In this document: piece after piece, positions 8,372-21,563 of the stretch
Numbering within the stretch: the first letter of the stretch is position 1
How the letters are laid out: each line of letters opens with the position of its first letter
NCBI GenBank assembly: GCA_016791115.1
Contig: JAEUNL010000035.1
Coordinates: 1-64,000 of the forward strand
From: Rhodocyclaceae bacterium
Lineage (GTDB): Bacteria > Pseudomonadota > Gammaproteobacteria > Burkholderiales > Rhodocyclaceae
DNA: 64,000 bases
Direction of reading: 5' to 3'
Position numbers and translations under genes: made by a program
The notes under the pieces: generated by a model
Databases searched by the model: none
Seen by the model: only the letters and a program-made list of their open reading frames with translations
What the model was told of the DNA's origin: nothing

Positions 8372-8400
8372 AAAATCGGCAGCCATTGGCTGCCGATTTT
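8372..8400. terminator. Bidirectional rho-independent terminator after rpsT
   Basis: aaaatcggcagcc (8372-8384), loop att, ggctgccgatttt (8388-8400): a 13-bp perfect stem with T-rich tails on both strands (gatttt to the right; ttttattt on the minus strand). It lies about 95 bases beyond the rpsT stop. The remainder of 8198-8492 shows no gene. Confidence 0.8.
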
Positions 8401-8492
8401 GATTTTATAGTCGATGAATCAACTACTTGACTTTACAACCCTCAACTCCACCCGAAGCCGGACAACGCCCGGAACGAGCCTCCTCCTATGAA

Positions 8493-8753
8493 TCAGAGTG
8501 CCTTCACTGCCGCCGACAGGCGGCTCTTGTGGCGTGCTGCAGCATTCTTGTGGACGATGTTCTTGTCTGCAACCGAGTCGATGACGCTCATCGATTGCTG
8601 GAAAACGGCTTGTGCCGCTGCCTTGTCACCTGTCGCCACTGCCTTGCGGACGGCCTTGATTGCCGTGCGCAGCTTGGAGCGAAGGCTGGCGTTGTGGGCG
8701 CGCTGACTGAGGGACTGACGGGCACGCTTGCGTGCTTGAGCCGAATTGGCCAT
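8493..8753 (-). CDS. rpsT: 30S ribosomal protein S20
   Basis: 86 residues starting [20 protein letters not shown], the classic S20 N-terminus, strongly basic and Ala-rich throughout, ending [12 protein letters not shown]20 binds 16S rRNA early in 30S assembly. The start MANSAQ is standard for the family and removes an N-terminal extension of 58 codons. It is divergent from murJ (186 bases apart), an arrangement common in Betaproteobacteria. Confidence 0.97.
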   Translation of the reverse strand: MANSAQARKRARQSLSQRAHNASLRSKLRTAIKAVRKAVATGDKAAAQAVFQQSMSVIDSVADKNIVHKNAAARHKSRLSAAVKAL

Positions 8754-8938
8754 GTGCTGGTTTCCGAGGCAAGTTGCGAAAAGCTCGTGATTATAGGTAC
8801 TCACCACGATCGGCGCAAGCCCCGGCTGGAGAATCCTTCCCATATCCCTCGTCGCCGCCTGCAGCATGCCCCAATTCGCCCGCGGACCGATACCATTGCG
8901 CCTCCCGTCGCCGCCCCCGGGCACCACAATCCGACCGC

Positions 8939-10486
8939 ATGAGCCTGCTCCGCGCCCTCGCCACCGTCAGCAGCATGACGCTGCTCTCCCGCATCCTGGG
9001 ATTCGTCCGCGACTTCGTCGTGGCCCGCACCTTCGGCGCCGGCGTGGCGACCGACGCTTTTTTCGTCGCCTTTCGCCTGCCCAACCTGCTGCGCCGCCTG
9101 TTCGCGGAGGGTGCGTTTTCGCAGGCCTTCGTGCCCATATTGGCGGAATACAAGAACCGTCGCGGCGACGCGGAGACCAGACACCTCGTCGACCACGCGG
9201 CGACGCTGCTCGGGCTGGCCGTCATGCTGGTGACCCTGCTCGGCATTGCCGCTGCGCCGCTGATCATCTATATATCGGCGCCAGGCTTTTCCGCGAATCC
9301 GGAAAAATTTGCGCTGACGGTTGAACTGACGCGCATCACCTTTCCCTACATCCTGTTCATGGCGCTGGTCGCGCTGGCCGGCGGCATTCTCAATACCTGG
9401 AGCCGCTTCGCGGTTCCGGCGTTTACACCGGTGCTGCTCAACCTGTCGTTCATCGCCATGGCGCTGCTCGCTGCGCCCTACTTTGATCCGCCCATCGCGG
9501 CCCTGGCTTGGGCGGTGTTCATCGGCGGCCTGCTGCAGTTCGGCCTGCAAATGCCTTACCTGGCGAAGATCGGCATGTTGCCGCGACCGACCGACGTCCG
9601 GGCTGCGTTTCGCGACCCGGCGGTGCGACGCATCCTCAAGCTGATGGCGCCCGCGGTGCTCGGCGTTTCGGTTTCGCAGATCTCGCTGCTGATCAACACG
9701 ATCTTCGCGTCGTTCCTGCCGAGCGGCAGCGTGTCCTGGCTCTACTATGCCGACCGCCTGATGGAGTTTCCCTCGGGGTTGCTCGGGGCGGCACTCGGCA
9801 CGATCCTTCTGCCCAGCCTGTCGCGGCTGCACGCCCAAGAACGCAAGGGCGATTTTTCCGCGATGCTCGACTGGGGGCTGCGCCTGACGCTGCTGCTCAC
9901 CCTGCCCGCCGCCCTCGGGCTCGCAATGCTGGCGCTGCCGCTGATCGCGACGTTGTTCCATCACGGCGCGTTCGACGCGCAAGACGTGCTGCAAACTCGC
10001 AGCGCGCTGATCGCCTACAGCGTGGGACTGACAGGCCTGATCCTGGTGAAGGTGCTGGCCCCCGGCTTCTATGCGCGCCAGGACATCCGCACGCCGGTAA
10101 AGATCGGCCTGATCACGCTGGCGGCCACCCAGTTGATGAACCTGGCGTTCATCGCCTGGCTGCAGCATGCGGGGCTTGCACTGTCGATCGGCCTGGCGTC
10201 GTGCCTGAATGCCGCGATGCTGTATCGCGGTTTGCGCCGGCGCAAGGTCTACGCCCCCCAGCCCGGATGGGCTGCCTTCACTGCAAAACTCGCGGCCGCG
10301 CTGCTGGCAATGGCGGCAGTGCTCTGGTTTGCCGCCGGACCGCCCGATGCTTGGCTGCATGGCGAGGCAGTTGCACGCGCGTTGCGGCTCGCTGTCGTCA
10401 TCGGCCTCGGCATGCTTGCGTATTTCGGCATGCTCGCGCTGCTCGGGTTCCGCCTGCGGGATTTCCGGCGACGCGCTGCCGAGTAG
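8939..10486 (+). CDS. murJ: Lipid II flippase MurJ
   Basis: 515 residues, MOP/MviN family with about 14 membrane segments. It moves lipid-linked peptidoglycan precursor across the inner membrane. The N-terminal [19 protein letters not shown] and [20 protein letters not shown] are family signatures, including conserved Arg residues of the central cavity. The start [10 protein letters not shown] gives the usual length; an earlier ATG would add 69 residues without hydrophobic character. Divergent from rpsT. Confidence 0.96.
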   Translation: MSLLRALATVSSMTLLSRILGFVRDFVVARTFGAGVATDAFFVAFRLPNLLRRLFAEGAFSQAFVPILAEYKNRRGDAETRHLVDHAATLLGLAVMLVTLLGIAAAPLIIYISAPGFSANPEKFALTVELTRITFPYILFMALVALAGGILNTWSRFAVPAFTPVLLNLSFIAMALLAAPYFDPPIAALAWAVFIGGLLQFGLQMPYLAKIGMLPRPTDVRAAFRDPAVRRILKLMAPAVLGVSVSQISLLINTIFASFLPSGSVSWLYYADRLMEFPSGLLGAALGTILLPSLSRLHAQERKGDFSAMLDWGLRLTLLLTLPAALGLAMLALPLIATLFHHGAFDAQDVLQTRSALIAYSVGLTGLILVKVLAPGFYARQDIRTPVKIGLITLAATQLMNLAFIAWLQHAGLALSIGLASCLNAAMLYRGLRRRKVYAPQPGWAAFTAKLAAALLAMAAVLWFAAGPPDAWLHGEAVARALRLAVVIGLGMLAYFGMLALLGFRLRDFRRRAAE

Positions 10487-10597
10487 TGCGTCGCCGGCAG
10501 GCGGGTCCGGGCCGGGCGCTCGCACCACGATTCCGCGACCGATGATTGCGGGACGCTGTAGACTTCTGTGTCATCGATCAACGCAGGGGAGACGCGG

Positions 10598-11230
10598 ATG
10601 AAACTCTGGAGCAACAGTTTTGCAGACGGTGCGCCGATACCCGGCGAGTTCGCGTTCTGCGTCATGCATCCGACCCAGCGCGTCGCGCTGTCCGCCAACC
10701 GGAATCCGCACTTGGCGTGGTCCGACCTGCCGGCGGGCGCCCGCTCGCTGGCGCTCGTCTGCCACGACCCGGACGTGCCAAGCCGCGGCGACGACGTGAA
10801 TCAGGAAGGACGCCGGGTTTCGGCATCGCTGCCGCGAGTGGACTTCTTCCACTGGGTGCTGGTCGATCTTCCGCCCGCGCCGGCCGAGATTGCTGCCGGC
10901 GAATTCTCGAATGCAGTAACGCCGCACGGCAAGGCGGGTCCGGCCGCGCCGCGCGGCGCACGCCAAGGCATCAACGACTACACCGGGTGGTTCGCCGGCG
11001 ACGAGTCGATGCAAGGCGACTATCACGGCTACGATGGACCCTGCCCGCCGTGGAACGACGAGATCCGGCATCGTTACGTGTTCACGCTGTACGCACTTGA
11101 CATTGCGCACTGCCCCATCGAGGGCCGCTTCACCGGGCAACAGGTTCGGGACGCAATCGGCGGGCACGTACTCGCGCAGGCGAGCGTCAGCGGCATCTAC
11201 ACGTTGAATCCCGACGTCAGACTGGAGTAG
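10598..11230 (+). CDS. YbhB/YbcL family PEBP-like protein
   Basis: 210 residues starting MKLWSNSFADGAPIPGEFAF. It contains the phosphatidylethanolamine-binding-protein fold hallmarks: the LAWSDLP segment, CHDPDVPS (ligand site Asp-Pro-Asp region), FFHWVLVDLPP, and YDGPCPPWNDEIRHRYVFTLYALD. Bacterial members are of uncertain function. No signal peptide is evident, so it is probably cytosolic. AGGGGAG about 6 bases upstream fixes the start. Sits alone after murJ and is convergent with the next gene (3-base gap). Confidence 0.88.
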   Translation: MKLWSNSFADGAPIPGEFAFCVMHPTQRVALSANRNPHLAWSDLPAGARSLALVCHDPDVPSRGDDVNQEGRRVSASLPRVDFFHWVLVDLPPAPAEIAAGEFSNAVTPHGKAGPAAPRGARQGINDYTGWFAGDESMQGDYHGYDGPCPPWNDEIRHRYVFTLYALDIAHCPIEGRFTGQQVRDAIGGHVLAQASVSGIYTLNPDVRLE

Positions 11231-11233
11231 GGC

Positions 11234-11605
11234 TCAGGAGCGCAGCCGGGTCACGCCGGCGCGCGCACGGCGCCGCTCGACAGAGGGTGTCACGCTGCTC
11301 TGACGCCGGTCGGCCAGGCCGGCACGCTTGAGCATGTCGAGCCAGTAGCGCTCGCCGTCTTCGGACTTGAAGCGCAGGAACACATTCACTTCCTCGGGAA
11401 ATGCGCCGGGCGAGGCAAGGCGCTGGAGGTGGCCGAAACTCTGATTGGTTGCCGGCTCGCGCTGCAGGTCGGAGAGCCAAGCCTGGTCGATGGCGCGCCA
11501 CAGTGCCGGCAAAAAACGATCGTCATCGTCCTCGAAGCCGAACTGCCATGCGAGGAACGAGGCTTCCGCTATCGTCAGGGCATCGGTACGCAACTTGAGG
11601 CTCAT
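11234..11605 (-). CDS. Hypothetical 123-residue protein
   Basis: Starts MSLKLRTDALTIAEASFLAW with a strong GGAGGAG ribosome-binding site 6 bases before the ATG, which supports it being expressed. No signal peptide or membrane segment; acidic cluster EDDDD near residue 26 and a basic Arg-rich C-terminus. I do not recognise it. It converges on the YbhB-like gene. Confidence 0.6.
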   Translation of the reverse strand: MSLKLRTDALTIAEASFLAWQFGFEDDDDRFLPALWRAIDQAWLSDLQREPATNQSFGHLQRLASPGAFPEEVNVFLRFKSEDGERYWLDMLKRAGLADRRQSSVTPSVERRRARAGVTRLRS

Positions 11606-11917
11606 GATCTCCTCCGACCGTCTTGATTATGCCAATCATTGTCGCGCAGTTTCGACGGCTTGTGGGAATTCCTGCAAGGGCGTCGCCGCCCGACGACAGA
11701 TTCCATACTGCCGCGAGGCGCATGGCGAGCCGCTTCGCGGCCGTCACCGTCTGGACGGCGCATGGAATGGCGCCTCCAAGCCTGCCTGCCTGCTGATCGA
11801 GCATCCATGCGCTTTGCAGCCCGGACCGTGTTCGAATTCCAGGGCCGAAAAGACAACGGGCCGCACCAGGCGGCCCGAGGCAATCGGCTCCCGCGCCGTG
11901 GCGCGGAAGTGTTTCGC
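11606..11917. other. 312-base non-coding gap before hppA end
   Basis: Contains the promoter side of the 123-residue gene at the left end and the hppA terminator hairpin at 11857-11877. Open frames in between have no ribosome-binding sites or recognisable products; I see no gene. Confidence 0.6.
11857..11877 (-). terminator. Terminator of hppA
   Basis: cgggccgc (11857-11864), 5-base loop, gcggcccg (11870-11877). On the minus strand it is followed by ttgtcttttc, a T-rich tail. It lies about 40 bases beyond the hppA stop. Confidence 0.7.
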
Positions 11918-14416
<2,499 letters not shown>

Positions 14417-14573
14417 GCAACTCCCTCCTATTGACGAAACATCAAACTGCAACCCGATCTTGCTGGACCGGCCTTCTCTTGCTGCATGCCGCCCACCTGA
14501 ACGACACACGTGTTTCCGTCACACCGCCGGCAGCAGGCGATGTCGCATCCATTCCTGGGGTAGGGTGAATCCC

Positions 14574-15836
14574 TTATAGTTTGAATTCGCCGGCCAGCTT
14601 CTTCGGCACGGCATTGTTCTTCAGTCGTACGTACTCCGGCAGGCCGTTGCGAAACGGCGGGAAATCCTCACCCGCGATCAGCGGCGCAAGGTAGCGCCGG
14701 CATGCATCGGTGATGTGGAACCCATCCGGCGTAATGAATTCGCGCGGCATCTTGCGCTCGACGTTGGCAACGTCATTCAGATCAGCGGCGCCGATTACCC
14801 ATGCATAAGGCTGATCGGACTTGCGCACGATGGCGGGCATCACCGCATTGCGCCCGGCAAGCGCGAACTCCACAGCGGCCTTGCCAACGGCATAGGCCTG
14901 CTCGACATCCGTGCGCGACGCGATGTGGCGCGCTGCGCGCTGCAAGTAATCGGCGACCGCCCAGTGATACTTGTAACCCAGTTCCTCCTGCGCAATTCGT
15001 GCGATCAGCGGACCGATGCCGCCGAGTTGCGCGTGGCCGAACGCATCGCGCGTACCGGCCTCGGCCATCAGTTTGCCGTCCGGCCCGAGCAAGCCCTCCG
15101 AAACGCCGACGGTGCAGTAACCCCAGCGCGACACGCTCTCCGAAACGCGTGCCAGGAACGCAGCCTTGTCGAACGGAATTTCAGGGAACAGCAGGACATG
15201 CGGCGGATCGCCCTCGGCCTCGGCAGCAAGGCCGCAAGCGGCCGTAATCCAGCCGGCATGGCGGCCCATGACCTCGAGCACGAACACCTTGGTCGACGTC
15301 TTGGCCATCGACGCGACGTCGTAACCGGCTTCGCGCATCGACGTTGCGACGTACTTCGCCACCGAACCGAAACCGGGACAACAGTCGGTCAGCGGAAGAT
15401 CGTTGTCGACGGTCTTGGGAATGTGTACCGCCTGCAGCGGGTAACCAAGCGTGTTCGAAAGCTGCGACACCTTTAGACAGGTGTCGGCAGAGTCGCCACC
15501 GCCGTTATAGAAAAAGTAGCCGATGTCGTGGGCGCGGAAGACCTCGATCAGGCGCTCGTACTGCCGGCGATCCTGTTCGAGGCTCTTGAGCTTGTAGCGG
15601 CAGGATCCGAATGCACCCGACGGCGTGTGGCGCAAGGCGGCGATGTCAGCGTCCGATTCGAGCGAGGTGTCGATCAGATCCTCGGTGAGTGCGCCGATGA
15701 TGCCATTGCGCCCCGCGTAAACCTTTCCGATGCGATCCGAATGCGCACGCGCGGTCTGAATGACGCCGCATGCGCTGGCGTTGATTACGGCAGTCACGCC
15801 GCCGGACTGCGCGTAGAAGGCGTTTCTTGCGTTCAT
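14574..15836 (-). CDS. pfp: Pyrophosphate-dependent 6-phosphofructokinase
   Basis: 420 residues. It reversibly phosphorylates fructose-6-phosphate with PPi. The phosphate site reads NGGGDSADT, with Asp where ATP-dependent enzymes have Gly (GGDGS), and the catalytic loop is PKTVDNDL, the PPi-PFK version with Lys. EVMGRHAGWI and SEGLLGPDGK follow as expected. Length is that of the longer PPi-PFK clade. It sits directly upstream of hppA on the same strand, putting a PPi-consuming glycolytic enzyme next to a PPi-driven proton pump. Confidence 0.92.
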   Translation of the reverse strand: MNARNAFYAQSGGVTAVINASACGVIQTARAHSDRIGKVYAGRNGIIGALTEDLIDTSLESDADIAALRHTPSGAFGSCRYKLKSLEQDRRQYERLIEVFRAHDIGYFFYNGGGDSADTCLKVSQLSNTLGYPLQAVHIPKTVDNDLPLTDCCPGFGSVAKYVATSMREAGYDVASMAKTSTKVFVLEVMGRHAGWITAACGLAAEAEGDPPHVLLFPEIPFDKAAFLARVSESVSRWGYCTVGVSEGLLGPDGKLMAEAGTRDAFGHAQLGGIGPLIARIAQEELGYKYHWAVADYLQRAARHIASRTDVEQAYAVGKAAVEFALAGRNAVMPAIVRKSDQPYAWVIGAADLNDVANVERKMPREFITPDGFHITDACRRYLAPLIAGEDFPPFRNGLPEYVRLKNNAVPKKLAGEFKL

Positions 15837-15891
15837 GGCTCGCCTCGAAAAACAGGCCGGGCGCTTCTGCATGCGACACCGGCCAACGTTT

Positions 15892-16545
<654 letters not shown>

Positions 16546-16632
16546 TCAACCCACCTCCCAGCGGACCAGCCACCACGTTGTTTTTCTGTGACGGCACAGC
16601 TTGAGGACTGTGCCTAATTTTCGAACGCAACC

Positions 16633-17406
16633 TTACCCGAGTAAGTTCGCCCGGTCAAACCGACGGCACACTCGCTCGAGATCTTCCGGCGTATCGACGC
16701 CGGCTTCGGGGGCATTCTCTGCAACGAGAACGCGAATACGGAATCCGTGCGCAAGCGCCCGCAACTGTTCGAGCGCTTCGAACTTCTCCAAAGGTGTCGG
16801 TGCGAGTGACGCATATTGCGACAAAAAGCCGGCACGGTACGCATAGAGCCCGATATGCCGTTGGGCGGGCAGATCGGCAGGTAGAACATCGCGTGACCGC
16901 GCAAATTCATCGCGGGCGTAGGGAATCGGTGCGCGCGAAAAATAGAGCGCGCTGCCGTCGTTTGAGGTCACGACCTTGACGACGTTCGGGTTGAAGAAAT
17001 CGGCCGCGTCCCGAATGGCGTGGCTGGCAGTCGCGATCGACGCCCCCGGATCCAGCCGCAGCAACTGCGCAACGTTCGAGACGAGGTCAGGATCGATGAG
17101 CGGTTCGTCGCCCTGTACGTTGACCACGATCACCTCCGCGCTCCAGCCGCGGGTTGCGACAACTTCTGCAAGTCGATCCGTCCCGCTCGGGTGATCCGCC
17201 CGCGTCATCATGGCGCGGTAGCCTGCAGCGAGGACGACATCGCGCACCGCCTCGCTGTCGGTGGCGACCCAAGTCTCGTCGGCGCCACAGTGCGCTACCC
17301 GCTCGACGACCCGCACGATCATCGGCTTGCCGCAGACGTCGGCAAGGGGTTTGGCTGGCAGACGCGTAGACGCTAGGCGTGCCGGGATGACAATGTGAAA
17401 GGCCAT
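16633..17406 (-). CDS. kdsB: 3-deoxy-manno-octulosonate cytidylyltransferase (CMP-Kdo synthetase)
   Basis: 257 residues. It activates Kdo with CTP for lipopolysaccharide core assembly. The N-terminal [14 protein letters not shown] is the CTP-binding motif, and [11 protein letters not shown] and the [12 protein letters not shown] segment are standard. It lies 6 bases downstream of the Trm112-like gene, part of the lpxK-trm112-kdsB cell-envelope cluster typical for Betaproteobacteria. Confidence 0.96.
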   Translation of the reverse strand: MAFHIVIPARLASTRLPAKPLADVCGKPMIVRVVERVAHCGADETWVATDSEAVRDVVLAAGYRAMMTRADHPSGTDRLAEVVATRGWSAEVIVVNVQGDEPLIDPDLVSNVAQLLRLDPGASIATASHAIRDAADFFNPNVVKVVTSNDGSALYFSRAPIPYARDEFARSRDVLPADLPAQRHIGLYAYRAGFLSQYASLAPTPLEKFEALEQLRALAHGFRIRVLVAENAPEAGVDTPEDLERVCRRFDRANLLG

Positions 17407-17412
17407 GAACGA

Positions 17413-17601
17413 CTACTTGAGGGCCGCGAGTTCGTCCTCTCCCATCTCGCGCGCTTCTTCCTCGAGCATGATCGGTATGCCGTCCCTGATCGGGTATGCG
17501 AGGCGGCTCGCCTTGCACTGCAATTCCTGCTTGTCTCGAACGTATACCAGCGGCGCCTTGGTGACCGGGCACACCAGTATGTCAATAAGGCGTGGATCCA
17601 T
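17413..17601 (-). CDS. Trm112 family protein (YcaR-like)
   Basis: 62 residues starting [20 protein letters not shown], the family pattern. The single Cys pair usual for zinc is incomplete here (CPVT near residue 11 and LQCK near 28), as in many bacterial members. Eukaryotic relatives activate methyltransferases; the bacterial role is not defined. Its start overlaps the lpxK stop by about 20 bases, indicating coupled translation. Confidence 0.9.
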   Translation of the reverse strand: MDPRLIDILVCPVTKAPLVYVRDKQELQCKASRLAYPIRDGIPIMLEEEAREMGEDELAALK

Positions 17602-18619
17602 GGACGCTCTCCAGAATTCTCTTGAGGTAGGGCAGCAGATCCGGCTCCAGGCATGCATCCACTTGCAGCGCCCAAGCATCGACCGGAAGCTGGTCGGCAA
17701 ACAGACTGCATTTTACCGCATCCTTCTCGGTCATCAGGATCGGACGACGATCGCCAAACCGGAGATCCCCGATTCGAAACCGATGGTGATCGGGAAATGC
17801 ATGGGCATCGAACGCGAGTCCGGTTGCCCGCAGGCTGTCGAAAAAACGCTGCGGATTGCCGATCCCGGCAACGACGTGGGGATGCATGCCGAGAAGGCTG
17901 TCGAGCCCGGCCCGCCGGCGATCTGCAAGCCGGAAAAGCGTGGACCCCTCAAGACGCATGCAATGGATCGGACGCGACGACAGCCGCCTTGCAAGCTCGT
18001 CGGGAATGGATCCGTTAGCGATGACCGCATCGGCCCGCAACGCGCGCGACACGGGTTCGCGCAGCGGGCCGGCAGGCAACAGCCAGCCGTTGCCGACACC
18101 GCGCTCATCGAAAACCGCGAACTCGACATCGCGTGCCAGACGGTAGTGCTGCAAGCCGTCGTCCGAAATCAGGACGTTGCAGTCGTGGTGGGCAGAAAGC
18201 AGCGCCTCGGCGGCGGCCACACGGTCGCGCCCCACGAAGACAGGCGCGCCGGTACGGCGGGCAATCAGGAGCGGCTCGTCGCCGCTCTCGGTCACCGAAC
18301 TGTCGAGCCGCACCTCGCGAACCTGATATCCGCTTCGCCCATAGCCGCGGCTGATCACGCCGGGCCGTAAGCCGCATCGCCGCAGTTCTTCGACAAGGTG
18401 CATGACGACGGGTGTCTTGCCGCTACCGCCGGCAGTGATGTTGCCGACGACAATCACGGGAACGCCGACGCGGCACGCCTGCTTCAGACCAACCCGATAC
18501 AGGGTGCGCCGGATCCCGCTGGCCGCTGAAAAGATCGCTGACAAGGGCAGCAATAGAAAAGCGATCGCGCTTCGCGACCGCCAGACAGACGCGACAAATC
18601 TGATCAGGGCAGGCTGCAA
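17582..18619 (-). CDS. lpxK: Tetraacyldisaccharide 4'-kinase
   Basis: About 345 residues. It phosphorylates the 4' position of the lipid A precursor at the inner membrane. A hydrophobic N-terminal helix ([18 protein letters not shown]) precedes the Walker [15 protein letters not shown], followed by [10 protein letters not shown] and [12 protein letters not shown] chose the TTG at 18619 because GGAG lies 8 bases upstream and the N-terminus then matches the usual length; another TTG at 18679, 18 bases after exbD, would add 20 residues without a ribosome-binding site. Confidence 0.9.
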   Translation of the reverse strand: MQPALIRFVASVWRSRSAIAFLLLPLSAIFSAASGIRRTLYRVGLKQACRVGVPVIVVGNITAGGSGKTPVVMHLVEELRRCGLRPGVISRGYGRSGYQVREVRLDSSVTESGDEPLLIARRTGAPVFVGRDRVAAAEALLSAHHDCNVLISDDGLQHYRLARDVEFAVFDERGVGNGWLLPAGPLREPVSRALRADAVIANGSIPDELARRLSSRPIHCMRLEGSTLFRLADRRRAGLDSLLGMHPHVVAGIGNPQRFFDSLRATGLAFDAHAFPDHHRFRIGDLRFGDRRPILMTEKDAVKCSLFADQLPVDAWALQVDACLEPDLLPYLKRILESVHGSTPY

Positions 18620-18697
18620 CCGGTTCGCTCCGTGACCGAATACATCCCACAGGCTGTAGTTTCGTCCGGCACCCGGCAAGCCACCCGCAGCCGGGCC

Positions 18698-19120
18698 CTA
18701 CTTGGACGGTGTCTGGGTGGCAAACGAAATGTGCGAAAGCCCGGCCTGTTGAGCTGCCTGCATGACGTCTATAACGCTCTGGTGCGACGTCTTCGCATCT
18801 GCGTTGATCACGACCACCGGATCCTTCCGGGTGCCGGACGCCTTCTTGAGCGCGAGGCTGATTGCGGCGACGTCGCGCGCGCCGAGGGGTTCGCGATTGA
18901 TCATCACATCCCCCGTCGCCGTCACGACGACGTTAACCTCGTTCGGTTCCTGCTGCTCCGGTGGCGGCGCATCGGCCGTCGGAAGGTTGATCTCGAGCCC
19001 CGAGAATTTGGAGTAGGTGGTCGTCACCATCAGAAAGATCAGAATCACCAGCAGCACGTCGATCAACGGGATCAGGTTGATCTCCGGCTCTTCGTGATTG
19101 CGCCCGCGACGGAAGTTCAT
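18698..19120 (-). CDS. exbD: ExbD/TolR family biopolymer transport protein
   Basis: 140 residues. One N-terminal transmembrane helix (about 16-36) contains the conserved membrane-embedded Asp (INLIPLIDVLLVILIF) needed for proton flow; the rest is periplasmic. It pairs with the ExbB-like protein 12 bases upstream to energise an outer membrane process, probably TonB-dependent import. No tonB gene is adjacent, so the client is not defined by context. Confidence 0.92.
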   Translation of the reverse strand: MNFRRGRNHEEPEINLIPLIDVLLVILIFLMVTTTYSKFSGLEINLPTADAPPPEQQEPNEVNVVVTATGDVMINREPLGARDVAAISLALKKASGTRKDPVVVINADAKTSHQSVIDVMQAAQQAGLSHISFATQTPSK

Positions 19121-19132
19121 CAGGCTGTGCTC

Positions 19133-19741
19133 CTAGACCTTGCGCTCGCCGTGCACCACCTCGACCAGACGCACCGCCTCCTGCTCCATGTCGACCACGA
19201 TAGAGTCAACCAGCGCACGGTAATGGCGATAAAAGATCATTGCGGGAATCGCAATCAGGATGCCGAAGCCCGCGTTGTAGAGCGCGATCGAGATACCGTG
19301 CGCAAGCTGTTGCGGATTTGCGGAATTTGGCGTCTGCGAACCGAAGATCTCGATCATTCCGACGATCGTGCCGAACAGGCCCATCAGCGGCGCAACCGTC
19401 GCGATCGTGCCCAGGCTGGTCAGAAAACGCTCGAGATCGTGCGTCACTGCGCGTCCGGCTTCCTCGATCGACTCCTTCATGACATCGCGCGAGCTTTTCA
19501 CGTTGCGCAAACCGGCGGCGAGCACGCGACCAAGGGGCGAGTGGGCGGCAAGCCGCGCCAGCATCTCGTCCGTCACGCCACCTCGCTTGAAGTCGGCAAT
19601 GACGTTCTCGACCAGCCCTGCCGGCACGATCTTCCCGCGGCGTAGGGTGATCGCACGTTCGATGATCAGCGCGACCGCGATGATTGAGGCTGCCAGCAAA
19701 GGCCAGATCGGCCAACCTGCCGCGCGAATGATGTCGAACAC
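19133..19741 (-). CDS. exbB: ExbB/TolQ family MotA-like proton channel protein
   Basis: 202 residues with three membrane segments: an N-terminal one (about 10-28), then two near TIATVAPLMGLFGTIVGMIE and IALYNAGFGILIAIPAMIFY. These are the signature helices of the MotA/TolQ/ExbB family. It is the first gene of the exbB-exbD-lpxK-trm112-kdsB-adk string, and its promoter lies in the 343-base divergent region shared with xseA. Confidence 0.92.
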   Translation of the reverse strand: MFDIIRAAGWPIWPLLAASIIAVALIIERAITLRRGKIVPAGLVENVIADFKRGGVTDEMLARLAAHSPLGRVLAAGLRNVKSSRDVMKESIEEAGRAVTHDLERFLTSLGTIATVAPLMGLFGTIVGMIEIFGSQTPNSANPQQLAHGISIALYNAGFGILIAIPAMIFYRHYRALVDSIVVDMEQEAVRLVEVVHGERKV

Positions 19742-20084
19742 GCCGGACTCCCGCTCGATTTGGAATAACCGCGCACTTTAATCGCGCCCTCGCGATTCGG
19801 CAAGCAAGAGCGCCTGCGCGTCGGGTAACACGGTGCTCGCGCGAGCGCATTCGCAAACTTCCGCGTTATCCACAAAACCTGTGGATAAAGTTGTGAATTG
19901 GACTTGGAGCGGCGCGCTAAGTAGAACGGCAGCAAGGATTTTTGTTGCTCAGACCAAAAATGTAGCTTTCGTGACAATCGCGTTAAATCAATGTGTTACA
20001 CGAAGATCCGCGCCAGCCAACGGGTTAGACCGAGATTCGACCGCGGGCGCAGCCCCCGGTGTGGATTCCGCTACAATCGATTCA
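19742..20084. other. 343-base divergent promoter region between exbB and xseA
   Basis: No gene. It contains paired DnaA boxes at 19866-19888 and an AT-richer stretch (about 19930-20010) out of keeping with the surrounding GC content. Promoters for exbB (leftward) and xseA (rightward) must be here. An open frame extends from xseA into it but lacks a ribosome-binding site. Confidence 0.7.
19866..19888. promoter_or_regulatory. Inverted pair of perfect DnaA boxes
   Basis: TTATCCACA (19866-19874), five bases, TGTGGATAA (19880-19888): two exact R1-type 9-mer DnaA boxes facing each other. Outside an origin such boxes are typical of DnaA-regulated promoters or DnaA-titrating sites; the pair can also fold into a 9-bp hairpin. 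Confidence 0.7.
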
Positions 20085-21464
20085 ATGTCCACGCCGGTTC
20101 CACAAGAGAATCCTGCCGCGGCGCCTGCATTGGCGCCGGTTCTCGGTGTTTCCGAACTCAACAGGCTGGCGCGTGAAACACTCGAACGCGCAATACCTTT
20201 GCTGTGGGTTGCAGGCGAAGTATCCAACCTGACACGAGCGGCTTCAGGCCATCTCTACTTCTCGCTGAAGGATGAAAACGCGCAGATAAGGTGCGTGATG
20301 TTTCGCAACCGGGGCCAACTGCTGCCTTTTGCCGTTGCCAACGGGATGCAGGTCGAAGTGCGCGGACTCGTAACGCTCTACGAGCCACGCGGCGACTTTC
20401 AGCTGAATATCGAAACGATGCGGCGCGCCGGTCTTGGCGCACTGTTCGAAGCGTTCACGCGCCTCAAGGACAGACTGGCCCGGGAGGGCCTCGTCGACGA
20501 AGCCCGCAAACGCACGCTGCCCGCCTTTCCATCACGCATCGGCATCGTGACATCGCTGCAGGCGGCGGCGATGCGCGACGCGCTCGTCACGCTTCAGCGT
20601 CGTGCCCCGCACCTCCGGATTGTGATCTATCCGGTGCCGGTGCAGGGCGACGTTGCAGCAGCGCAGATCACCGACGCGATCAATGCGGCAAACGCCCGAA
20701 ACGAGTGCGACGTGCTGATGTTGATCCGCGGCGGAGGAAGCATCGAGGATCTCTGGCCGTTCAATGACGAGCTTCTGGCACGCGCCATCGCTGCGTCGAG
20801 CATTCCGACCGTGACCGGAATCGGCCACGAATCGGACTACACCATCGCGGACTTCGTGGCGGATCATCGTGCGGCAACGCCGACGGCAGCAGCCGAACTG
20901 GTCAGCGCCGGCTGGACCGCCGCAGCACGCGACCTGCATCACCATGCCCAACGTCTACAGGCACGCTTCGTGGCGGCGCTCGACGCGCGCATGCAGCAGT
21001 TCGACATCCTGCAACGGCGACTGATACACCCGGCCCGACGCCTGCACGAACGCTCTGCCGCGATCGCGGATCTCGGCCTGCGACTGGCGAACGCTTCGGC
21101 GAGCAAGCTGGAAAGCGTGACGAAGGATGTAATCCACATCCACCTCTTGATGCTTGGCAGACGCCCGGACATGCCGTCGTTCCGACGCCGACTCGACCAG
21201 GCAGATGAACGACTTCGTCGCACCTGGAGACAGACCGATGCCGCTTACCGTTACGCGCTGGCCCGGCTCGAAGACGGCCTTTCCCACCTGAATCCGCTGG
21301 CGACGCTCGCGCGCGGCTACAGCATCACCTATGCAAACGACGGGTCGATCGTGACCGACTGGCGTTCGCTCATTCCCGGTTCGACGATATCGATCCGCCT
21401 GGCGAACGGTCTGGCTGATGCCAGCGTCCGTGAAGCCCGTTCTCTGGATGAGACCGACGATTGA
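20085..21464 (+). CDS. xseA: Exodeoxyribonuclease VII large subunit
   Basis: 459 residues. Together with XseB it degrades single-stranded DNA. The N-terminal OB-fold (about 20-115; LGVSELNRLARETLE, WVAGEVSNLTRAASGHLYFS) precedes the catalytic domain with RIGIVTS, IRGGGSIEDLWPFNDE and GIGHESDYTIADFVAD, then a coiled-coil-rich C-terminus. The ATG at 20085 follows the family's usual N-terminus; the open frame extending 84 codons upstream covers the DnaA-box region. xseB is not adjacent. Confidence 0.95.
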   Translation: MSTPVPQENPAAAPALAPVLGVSELNRLARETLERAIPLLWVAGEVSNLTRAASGHLYFSLKDENAQIRCVMFRNRGQLLPFAVANGMQVEVRGLVTLYEPRGDFQLNIETMRRAGLGALFEAFTRLKDRLAREGLVDEARKRTLPAFPSRIGIVTSLQAAAMRDALVTLQRRAPHLRIVIYPVPVQGDVAAAQITDAINAANARNECDVLMLIRGGGSIEDLWPFNDELLARAIAASSIPTVTGIGHESDYTIADFVADHRAATPTAAAELVSAGWTAAARDLHHHAQRLQARFVAALDARMQQFDILQRRLIHPARRLHERSAAIADLGLRLANASASKLESVTKDVIHIHLLMLGRRPDMPSFRRRLDQADERLRRTWRQTDAAYRYALARLEDGLSHLNPLATLARGYSITYANDGSIVTDWRSLIPGSTISIRLANGLADASVREARSLDETDD

Positions 21465-21563
21465 ATCGCAGGAGAGGTTGTCACACCGGGCAATCTCCTA
21501 CTAAAATGATCGGGAATGCCTTCCTCGGATACATTCCCCTTCCCGAAACCCACGGAGACCAAC

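Noticed and set aside
8801..10528. A 575-codon open frame antisense to murJ
   Set aside because: Same reason: antisense frame with Gln/Arg/His-rich low-complexity translation opposite a clear MurJ.
19860..20010. Replication origin (oriC)
   Set aside because: Only two DnaA boxes are visible and neither dnaA, dnaN nor gidA-type neighbours are here; a regulatory or titration site is more likely.
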